The notes under the pieces are model-generated. The model was not told where the DNA came from. It did no database searches and was given only the letters and a program-made list of their open reading frames with translations. Positions 44,232 through 50,823 of a DNA stretch of 64,000 bases are shown here, in pieces. Origin of the DNA: Bacteroidales bacterium (lineage in GTDB: Bacteria; Bacteroidota; Bacteroidia; Bacteroidales; UBA932); contig JALCKZ010000001.1 in assembly GCA_022647615.1 (NCBI GenBank), forward strand, positions 360,178 to 424,177, given 5' to 3'. Positions within the stretch are counted from its first letter, which is position 1. Every line of letters begins with the position of its first letter. The translations under genes were made by a program, and so were the position numbers.

Positions 44232-45239
44232 AATGAGAATTCAGAAAATATAAAAGTTCCAAGGAAGCTCAACCGCATAGGTGTTCTGACTTCCGGAGGA
44301 GATGCGCCTGGAATGAATGCGGCAATCAGATCAGTAGTAAGGTCAGCAATTTACAACAATATACAACCTGTCGGGATTTACAGAGGTTATTACGGACTTG
44401 TAAACAGGCAGTTTGTGACAATGCAGTCACATTCCGTTTCAAAAATTATTTCCCAGGGCGGTACTATCTTAAAATCCAGCAGATTGCCGGAGTTTGAAAA
44501 TAAAGAGTGCAGAGATATAGCAATTGAAAATCTTAGGGAAGCCTCTATAGATGCGCTGGTTGTAATTGGCGGAGATGGTTCTTTCAGGGGTGCGCACATG
44601 CTTGCAACGGAAAATGATTTTCCTGTTGTTGGTCTTCCCGGAACTATTGATAATGACATATTTGGAACAGATTTCACTATTGGATTTGATACGGCAATCA
44701 ATACCGCCGTTGAGGCAATAGATAAAATCAGAGATACGGCAGACTCTCACAATCTTGTTTTCTTTGTGGAAGTTATGGGCAGAGATGCCGGTTTTATTGG
44801 ACTTTATACTGCAATCGCGACAGGTGCTGAAGCCACTATAATCCCTGAGGTTCACACAGATATAAACAATCTTTGCGATTATCTTCTTAAAGAGAGAAGA
44901 AAGAATAAGACCAGCGGAATTGTAATTGTTGCGGAGGGCTCGGACCAGGGAAGCGCAATTGAGATTGCAGCTAAGGTGAAGGCTAGAATCCCTGATTATG
45001 AGACCCGTGTAACAACGCTTGGGCATATACAAAGAGGTGGTTCCCCTACTTGCAACGATAGAGTTCTTGCAAGTACATTGGGCAACGCATCTGTTAACGC
45101 CTTAATGTCAGGGGTTTCAGACGTTCTGATTGGACAGGTAAACGGCCAGGTTGCATACACTCCGTTTGAAGAAGCTTGTGCAAAACACAACCCTATAAAC
45201 CAGAAATGGCTGGAAGTTGCACACATCCTGTCACTTTAA
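44229..45239 (+). CDS. pfkA: ATP-dependent 6-phosphofructokinase
   Basis: 336 residues. LTSGGDAPGMNAAIRSVVRSA (ATP site), GGDGSFRGAHML, GLPGTIDND-F-TDFTIGFDTA (catalytic Asp in the TIDND motif) and HIQRGGSPTCNDRVLAS match bacterial type A PFK. It phosphorylates fructose-6-phosphate in glycolysis. Gly after the first GGD favours ATP over pyrophosphate. A 9-mer copy lies in the coding region (44368-44376). Its terminator lies inside the 3' end of tyrA. Confidence 0.94.
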   Translation: MNENSENIKVPRKLNRIGVLTSGGDAPGMNAAIRSVVRSAIYNNIQPVGIYRGYYGLVNRQFVTMQSHSVSKIISQGGTILKSSRLPEFENKECRDIAIENLREASIDALVVIGGDGSFRGAHMLATENDFPVVGLPGTIDNDIFGTDFTIGFDTAINTAVEAIDKIRDTADSHNLVFFVEVMGRDAGFIGLYTAIATGAEATIIPEVHTDINNLCDYLLKERRKNKTSGIVIVAEGSDQGSAIEIAAKVKARIPDYETRVTTLGHIQRGGSPTCNDRVLASTLGNASVNALMSGVSDVLIGQVNGQVAYTPFEEACAKHNPINQKWLEVAHILSL

Positions 45240-45261
45240 TGTGAATAGAAGTTATTTGAAT

Positions 45262-46107
45262 TTATTCAAGATTTTTACGGACGCCGTCAAGAAAAGTTTT
45301 CATCTTGGCGGTGTTTTTTTCTTTAACAATCTCCTGCAGCAAAGAGAGTTTATTTTGTATTCCCGACAGTTGTCTGGATGTCAGAGGATTAAACAATATT
45401 TCAGTAAGCAGGTAGTCATCTTCTGATAAAAGGCCATGCGCAATTGCAAGATGCTTTTTAAAGGTTGTACCCGGCACATCCTGATGTTTCATTATGGAGC
45501 CGAAGACTAGCGTGCTTGCAAAAGGGACTGAAAGAGAATAAGATACAACTTCATCGTGTTCCGCAAAAGTATATTCCCTTACGTTAAGTCCAAGAGAATT
45601 AAACAGGTTCCTGAAAAACTTCAGGCCTGCTTTATCAGTACCCCGGCTCTTTGCAAGTCCACGGCTCCCGGAACTGCTTTGTTTATTATCATTTACCTTT
45701 GTCTCACTCTTTTCATTAATAATAATTGCGTTCTCCTGCTGCAAATTTCCCAGATTGGCAAAGGTTGGGCCGAACATTGGATGTACTGATACATAGCGAA
45801 ATCCGCTCTCCTCATAGAATTTTTTCAAACGAGTTTTAACAGAAGCAATATCTGAAATTATGCAATTATCAGGTAAGAACGGCATCACTTTTTTGAATGC
45901 CTGTATGGTGCAGTTAAGTGTAACACAATTAATTACAAGATTGGGTTTAAAAGCCTTAACTTCTTTGTAATCCGTAAAGCGCAGCACATTGTACATAAAA
46001 CGCAATTTTCTAACATCTGTCTCAAGAACTGCAACCTTATTGTTAAAGCTCAGCAAATCACAGAAGAACGAGCCCATTTTGCCGGCTCCCAGAATCAAAA
46101 TTTTCAT
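45262..46107 (-). CDS. tyrA: Prephenate dehydrogenase
   Basis: 281 residues. ILGAGKMGSFFCDLL (NAD loop), VINCVTLNCTIQAFKKVMPFL, DIASVKTRLKKFYEESGFRYVSVHPMFGPTFANL and the later HDEVVSYSLSVPFAS identify TyrA, which converts prephenate to 4-hydroxyphenylpyruvate for tyrosine. Last gene of the attenuated pheA unit. A Gln/Ser/Gly-rich insert (about 145-160) is unusual. Confidence 0.9.
   Translation of the reverse strand: MKILILGAGKMGSFFCDLLSFNNKVAVLETDVRKLRFMYNVLRFTDYKEVKAFKPNLVINCVTLNCTIQAFKKVMPFLPDNCIISDIASVKTRLKKFYEESGFRYVSVHPMFGPTFANLGNLQQENAIIINEKSETKVNDNKQSSSGSRGLAKSRGTDKAGLKFFRNLFNSLGLNVREYTFAEHDEVVSYSLSVPFASTLVFGSIMKHQDVPGTTFKKHLAIAHGLLSEDDYLLTEILFNPLTSRQLSGIQNKLSLLQEIVKEKNTAKMKTFLDGVRKNLE
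45281..45320 (+). terminator. pfkA terminator inside the tyrA 3' end
   Basis: ACGCCGTCAAG (45281-45291) pairs with CTTGGCGGTGT (45304-45314) with two wobbles, followed by a T run. It lies within the last codons of the convergent tyrA gene. Confidence 0.65.
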
Positions 46108-46124
46108 CTTATAAATCTAGTTGT

Positions 46125-47246
46125 TCACTTCTTTTTTGAAGGAACTTTTTTTACACTCTTTTCTTTAACACTCTTTATTTTTTTCTCCTCCCCGCTCCCC
46201 ATTATTTTCATTTGTACATCTACTGACTCGCGATGGATGCTCTCCATTATTCCGGCCACAAAATCTTTGTTCAAATCTAGAGACTCTGCAAGTTTTGCCC
46301 GGTCTTTCATAATATCTCCATAGCGCTTTGTTTGCAAAACGGGCATATTATGTTCTTTCTTGTAAGTTCCTATCTCTCTGGATATTGCCATTCTCTTAGA
46401 TAGGAGCTCAATGACTTTTCTGTCAATCTCATCTATGCGTCCGCGCAGAACATTTATATTTTCTGTTGTTTGCACATTGTCTCTTATTACAAGCATTTTT
46501 AAGGTGTAATCCAGAACATCAGGCGTAAGCTGCTGAGCAGCATCACTTAATGCACTGTCGGGATTACAATGGGACTCTATTATCAAACCGTCATAATTTA
46601 AATCCAAAGCCTGCTGTGATAGCGGTGCAATCAATTCCCTCTTGCCGCCCATATGACTTGGATCGCAGAGCATTGTGGCCTCCGGATATCTGCGCTTCAT
46701 CTCAATTGGAATATGCCATAGCGGAACGTTGCGGTATATTTTTTTGTCATAAGAACTAAAGCCGCGGTGAATGAGGCCCATATTTTTTACCCCGGCATTG
46801 CTCAATCTCTCCACAGCTCCGCACCAAAGTTCAATATCAGGGTTTGTAGGATTCTTTATAAGCACCGGAATATCAGTACCTTTAAGGGCATCGGCCAGCG
46901 CCTGCACCGCAAAAGGATTTGCAACGGTACGCGCACCAAGCCAAATTAAATCTATCCCGGCTTTAAGGACTTCAAATACATGCTCAGGGGTAGCAACCTC
47001 TGTGGCAACCAGCATGCCGGTCTTCTTCTTGACCTCCTTGAGCCAGGCAAGACCCTCAACTCCAATCCCCTCAAAACCACCTGGTTTGGTGCGGGGCTTC
47101 CATATTCCTGCACGGAAAATTTTGATTCCTTTAGCCGCAAGCTGTTCTGCAGTATTCATTACCTGCTCCCTGCTCTCCGCGCTGCATGGGCCTGCTATAA
47201 CAAGCGGCCGCACATTTTGAATTCCTTTAAGATTTAATTTTTTCAT
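46125..47246 (-). CDS. Bifunctional DAHP synthase / chorismate mutase
   Basis: 373 residues. The N-terminal part (about 1-260) is a type I-beta DAHP synthase: VIAGPCSAESREQVM, FRAGIWKPRTKPGGFEGIG, LIKNPTNPDIELWCGA, LIHRGFSSYDKK, DPSHMGGKRE. The C-terminal part (about 270-355) is an AroQ chorismate mutase: LRGRIDEIDRKVIELLSKRMAISREIGTYKK. It starts the shikimate pathway and also makes prephenate. The mutase domain commonly acts as allosteric sensor. It overlaps the aminotransferase gene by 20 bases. The C-terminus is Lys-rich. Confidence 0.94.
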   Translation of the reverse strand: MKKLNLKGIQNVRPLVIAGPCSAESREQVMNTAEQLAAKGIKIFRAGIWKPRTKPGGFEGIGVEGLAWLKEVKKKTGMLVATEVATPEHVFEVLKAGIDLIWLGARTVANPFAVQALADALKGTDIPVLIKNPTNPDIELWCGAVERLSNAGVKNMGLIHRGFSSYDKKIYRNVPLWHIPIEMKRRYPEATMLCDPSHMGGKRELIAPLSQQALDLNYDGLIIESHCNPDSALSDAAQQLTPDVLDYTLKMLVIRDNVQTTENINVLRGRIDEIDRKVIELLSKRMAISREIGTYKKEHNMPVLQTKRYGDIMKDRAKLAESLDLNKDFVAGIMESIHRESVDVQMKIMGSGEEKKIKSVKEKSVKKVPSKKK

Positions 47247-48492
47247 CGCTTTTACTCGTAATTTTATTCAGAGCCTTTACAAGCATCTGCTTATTAGCAC
47301 ACAAAGATATTCTAATATAGTTATCTCCCTCACTTCCAAAGATAAAACCTGGGGCAAGGAATATTTTTTTCTCATGCAATAAATCATCACATATTTTTTG
47401 TCCGGCTGAAATTACAACTGTATTTTGCTCTTTCTTTGCAGCGCGGCCGGTGGTAGGTCTTGCATTTTTCACCCTCCCCCAAAGGAACAAACCGCTCTGG
47501 TCTTTGCGAACCTCACACCCTATTGACTCTAAAATTTTAGCAGCCAAATCTCTCCGCTCTCCATACACTTTATTGATTTTTTTATACCAGCTGTCGGGAA
47601 CTTTAAGTGCTTCAACCGCAGCCAGCTGCAAGCCCTTAAACATACCGCTGTCCATGTTGCTTTTAACACGCAAAATCCATTGGATAAATTGCTTGTTGCT
47701 TGCAGCCATTCCTATTCTCCAGCCGGGCATGTTAAAAGTTTTGCTCATAGAATTAAGCTCTATGCAAACATCTTTTGCTCCTGGAACGGCAAGGATACTT
47801 ATAGGATGTTCATTAAGAATAAAACTGTAAGGATTATCATGACAAATTATTATGCCGTGCTTTTTACCAAATGCCACAAGTCTCTTAAACAGAGCCATAT
47901 TAGCGTTCGCACCTGTTGGCATATTCGGATAATTGCACCACATCAGTTTTACTTTATCCAAATGAATTTTACCTGCGGCATTTTGCTTCTCCAGCTCCTC
48001 AAAATCCGGGAACCAATTGTTTTTTTCTCTCAATGAGTAATTAATAATCTTAGCGCCAACCAGCTTAGAAACAGAGGCATACGTCGGATATCCGGGATTT
48101 GGTATCAGCACTCCGTCTCCGGGATTTACAAACGCCATTGAGATATGCATCACGCCCTCCTTGCTCCCCATCAGCGGAAGAATCTCACACGCAGGGTCAA
48201 GATTCACACCGTATTTTCTTTTATAAAAATCTGCAAAGCCGGCACGCAATTCAGGCAGTCCAATGTAAGATTGATAACCATGTGAGTCTGTACGCAATGC
48301 GCAATCATTCAGAGCTTTAACAGTTGCATCAGAGGGAGGCAAATCCGGACTTCCAATGCCCAAATTGATTACATCCTCACCAGCCGCTTTCATTGCAGCA
48401 ATCTCCTTAAGTTTAACGGAAAAATAATATTCCTTCACATTCTCAATCCTGTGAGCTGGAGAAAATTTCAATATTTCTTTTTTGTTCTTCAT
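47227..48492 (-). CDS. PLP-dependent aminotransferase (class I/II)
   Basis: ATG 48492 (MKNKKEILKFSPAHRIENVKEYYFSVKLKEI) is preferred over a TTG seven codons upstream; 421 residues. Fold type I signatures: NLGIGSPDLPPSD, NPGYPTYASV, CNYPNMPTGANAN, CHDNPYSF, and the PLP lysine in LNSMSKTFNMPGWRIGM. Placed between pheA and the DAHP synthase gene, it most likely transaminates phenylpyruvate and hydroxyphenylpyruvate to Phe and Tyr. Confidence 0.88.
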   Translation of the reverse strand: MKNKKEILKFSPAHRIENVKEYYFSVKLKEIAAMKAAGEDVINLGIGSPDLPPSDATVKALNDCALRTDSHGYQSYIGLPELRAGFADFYKRKYGVNLDPACEILPLMGSKEGVMHISMAFVNPGDGVLIPNPGYPTYASVSKLVGAKIINYSLREKNNWFPDFEELEKQNAAGKIHLDKVKLMWCNYPNMPTGANANMALFKRLVAFGKKHGIIICHDNPYSFILNEHPISILAVPGAKDVCIELNSMSKTFNMPGWRIGMAASNKQFIQWILRVKSNMDSGMFKGLQLAAVEALKVPDSWYKKINKVYGERRDLAAKILESIGCEVRKDQSGLFLWGRVKNARPTTGRAAKKEQNTVVISAGQKICDDLLHEKKIFLAPGFIFGSEGDNYIRISLCANKQMLVKALNKITSKSDEKIKS

Positions 48493-48546
48493 CTTTTCTA
48501 ACCAATAATTCAATTGCAGTCACATCTTCTGCATAGGAGGCCACTA

Positions 48547-49380
48547 TTAAACATTTTGCTTGCCTTCTTCATATTCTCCCAAAATTTTAAACTCTTTTGT
48601 CAGCGGCACAATTGCATCAATTGCCTGTTTATACCTCTGATAATCATCAAATAACAAATTAATATAAAATTGATATTCCCACTCCCGTCCAACAATCGGC
48701 AGACTTTGAATCATGCTTAAATTCATTCCGTAAAAAGAGAGAATTGTCAAAACTTTGGACAAGCTCCCCGTCTCATGGGGCAAAGTGAAAACCAGAGAAC
48801 TTTTATTTGCATCTGCAACTTTTTTTGCAACGCTCTTATTTTCCAAAATCAAAAACCTTGTAAAATTTCTCTTGTTTGTCTCAATGCCGTCCGCAAGAAT
48901 TTCCATCCCGTAAAGATTTGCAGCAACGGAGGGACAGATTGCGGCGTGGTCTGTTAAGTTATTCTCTTTTATCCACTTAGCGCTTCCTGCAGTATCCTCT
49001 TTCTCAACCATTTTGACATTGGGCAAAGTCTCCAGAAAATCTTCACATTGCATAAAAGCCATAGGATGAGAATTAATCTCTTTTATCTGGTGAATCCCAA
49101 TTCCAGGCAGAGCTACAAGAGCGTGAGAAATTCTCAGTTTATATTCTCCAACAATTTTCAAATCATAGCTTCTTATCAGCTGATAATTTGGAAGAAGGCT
49201 CCCGGCTATTGTATTCTCAATTGCCATAATTCCCAGCAGCGCAGGGTCTTTCTCCACTTTAACGGCCAGCTCCTTAAATGTGTCACAATCAACAGTTTCT
49301 ATCTCCTCGCCGCTAAAATAATTTTGCGCTGCAATGTAATGATTGCAACCTCCTATCCCCTGTATTGCCACTCTTTTCAT
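48547..49380 (-). CDS. pheA: Prephenate dehydratase
   Basis: The start is ATG 49380 (MKRVAIQGIGGCNHYIAAQNYF), 277 residues. The catalytic domain shows MAIENTIAGSLLPNYQLI, RISHALVALPG and NSHPMAFMQCEDFL; KEDTAGSAKWIKE holds the conserved Thr; NFTRFLIL precedes an ACT domain (SSLVFTLPHETGSLSKVLTILSFYGMNLSMIQSLPI) that binds Phe for feedback. A longer frame to 49605 overlaps the leader peptide and terminator and is rejected. First structural gene of the unit, behind an attenuator. Confidence 0.93.
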   Translation of the reverse strand: MKRVAIQGIGGCNHYIAAQNYFSGEEIETVDCDTFKELAVKVEKDPALLGIMAIENTIAGSLLPNYQLIRSYDLKIVGEYKLRISHALVALPGIGIHQIKEINSHPMAFMQCEDFLETLPNVKMVEKEDTAGSAKWIKENNLTDHAAICPSVAANLYGMEILADGIETNKRNFTRFLILENKSVAKKVADANKSSLVFTLPHETGSLSKVLTILSFYGMNLSMIQSLPIVGREWEYQFYINLLFDDYQRYKQAIDAIVPLTKEFKILGEYEEGKQNV

Positions 49381-49409
49381 CTTAAAAATTTTTACCTCTT
49401 TTGTCTTAA

Positions 49410-49429
49410 ATATCTGTCGCGACAGATAT
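49410..49429. repeat. 20-bp perfect palindrome ATATCTGTCG/CGACAGATAT
   Basis: It lies between the attenuator T run and the pheA start. Each half holds CTGTCG, the first six bases of the dispersed 9-mer, arranged head to head. It could be an operator or a hairpin near the ribosome-binding region. Confidence 0.7.
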
Positions 49430-49460
49430 AAAAAAAACTCCCGCTTTTCCAGCAGGAGTT
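49430..49460 (-). terminator. Attenuator terminator of the pheA operon
   Basis: On the minus strand AACTCCTGC, loop of seven, GCGGGAGTT (one G-U pair), then eight T. The CTCCTGCT arm (49451-49458) can instead pair with AGCGGGAG at 49503-49510, next to the leader stop codon, giving the antiterminator. Confidence 0.88.
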
Positions 49461-49511
49461 CAAACATTAATATATTCTTTATTACTGAATTTCTACAATG
49501 CGCTCCCGCTC

Positions 49512-49568
49512 TTACCTGATAAAGTAAAAGTAAAAATAATAGGAGCCGTAAAATCGTCTGTTCAACAT
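49512..49568 (-). CDS. Phe/Tyr leader peptide of the pheA attenuator
   Basis: 18 codons from ATG 49568 to TAA 49512: MLNRRFYGSYYFYFYFIR. Nine of the 18 residues are Phe (4) or Tyr (5), seven of them in the run YYFYFYF. The stop codon abuts the antiterminator strand at 49503-49510. The -7 box is at 49611. This is the layout of an amino-acid attenuator: stalling at Phe/Tyr codons leaves the strand next to the stop free to sequester the terminator arm, while full translation covers it and lets the terminator form. The genes downstream make exactly Phe and Tyr. Confidence 0.88.
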   Translation of the reverse strand: MLNRRFYGSYYFYFYFIR

Positions 49569-49610
49569 TATTGTCTTTTTGAAAGGTTTGAATATCTACT
49601 TTCAACGCTG

Positions 49611-49618
49611 CAAAGGTA
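49611..49618 (-). promoter_or_regulatory. -7 box of the pheA operon
   Basis: TACCTTTG on the minus strand, 43 bases upstream of the leader-peptide ATG. The -33 region is poor. Confidence 0.6.
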
Positions 49619-49682
49619 TGTATTTTTCCTTACGGTTGTTTATTTTTCTACAAGAAACCGCCAAGAAATCCCGCTAAAAGTG

Positions 49683-49713
49683 TTGTTTTAAGAGACAAAA
49701 TTATATACTTTTG
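49683..49713 (+). promoter_or_regulatory. Promoter of aroB-aroDA-aroC
   Basis: TTG (49683-49685), spacer 20, TACTTTTG (49706-49713), 27 bases before the aroB GTG. Divergent from the pheA promoter. No leader peptide or hairpin is seen on this side. Confidence 0.55.
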
Positions 49714-49740
49714 TAAAAACAATTACAAATTATAAGGGCC

Positions 49741-50823
49741 GTGGCAATATATACACGTAAGAATATCAATGATTTAACAAAACTAATTCCAAGCAACAGC
49801 GGAATTTTTGTTATAATTGATAAGCATTTGAGTCCATATTTTCCATTATTCCATGGAATGTCGCTTATAAAAATTACGGCGACGGAACAAAATAAGTCCC
49901 TGGAGACAATTGGCTCAATCACCGACAGGCTTCTTAAACTTGGCGCAGACAGGGACTGTTTCATTATTGGTGTCGGTGGCGGAATTACCACAGACATAGC
50001 GGGTTTCGTGGCCTCCATATACAAAAGAGGCGTACGTTTTGGCTTTGTACCTACAACTTTGCTGGCGCAGGCAGATGCTGCTCTAGGCGGCAAGAACGGA
50101 GTTAACTTTAACAACTACAAAAACATCATCGGAAACATTAACCAGCCAATGTGGGTTTATGAAACTCCTATGTTTTTTTCCACACTATCTCCGCGTGTTT
50201 TTAAGTCGGGGATATCTGAAGTCCTTAAGACTTTTCTGATTTTTGATGCGACATATTACAAAAAGGCTGTAAAATTTTTCTCTTCATATAATATTAAGGA
50301 TGAGAATGATAAGAACATCACAGCCATTAATAATCTTTTGAGCAAGTGCGGTTTCTACAAGACAGCCATTGTAAGCAAAGATGAATTTGAAAGGGGAGAA
50401 AGACGCAAGCTAAACTTTGGACACACCTTTGCCCATGCAATAGAAAAATACTATAACAGCATAGATGCCAAGGTTATGTCAAAAGCTTTGGCAAATAAAG
50501 ATTACAGACCTATTGAACCATCCTTCACACACGGAGAAGCAGTAAGCGTTGGCGTTGTAATGGCCGCTATGATTTCACATGCAGCGGGACATTGCACACA
50601 AGAATTTGTTGATATGCTCAAGAAAGATTTCCAAAGTGTCGGGCTCCCGACAGATTGTAAAGTTGAAATCAACAAGCTGCTAAAATTTATAAGATATGAT
50701 AAAAAAGTAAGCGGACACGGAATCCATTTTATTATGCCTTATGCACCGGGACATGTTGAGGATGAGCTAATTAGCCTAAACAATTTATACAAGCTGGCCA
50801 AAAAAGCAGAAGGTTTGGAATGA
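49741..50823 (+). CDS. aroB: 3-dehydroquinate synthase
   Basis: 360 residues from a GTG start (MAIYTRKNINDLTKL); no ATG lies near. NAD and metal motifs: IGVGGGITTDIAGFVASIYKRGVRFGFVPTTLLAQADAALGGKNGVN, LNFGHTFAHAIE and FTHGEAVSVGVVMA (zinc His). It closes DAHP to 3-dehydroquinate. It overlaps aroDA by the four bases ATGA, so translation is coupled. A 9-mer copy paired with its partial inverse (50636-50653) lies inside. Confidence 0.94.
   Translation: MAIYTRKNINDLTKLIPSNSGIFVIIDKHLSPYFPLFHGMSLIKITATEQNKSLETIGSITDRLLKLGADRDCFIIGVGGGITTDIAGFVASIYKRGVRFGFVPTTLLAQADAALGGKNGVNFNNYKNIIGNINQPMWVYETPMFFSTLSPRVFKSGISEVLKTFLIFDATYYKKAVKFFSSYNIKDENDKNITAINNLLSKCGFYKTAIVSKDEFERGERRKLNFGHTFAHAIEKYYNSIDAKVMSKALANKDYRPIEPSFTHGEAVSVGVVMAAMISHAAGHCTQEFVDMLKKDFQSVGLPTDCKVEINKLLKFIRYDKKVSGHGIHFIMPYAPGHVEDELISLNNLYKLAKKAEGLE

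Noticed and set aside
49381..49605. Longer pheA frame of 352 codons
   Set aside because: The extra 75 codons cover the attenuator terminator and leader peptide in another frame; the PheA domain begins at 49380.
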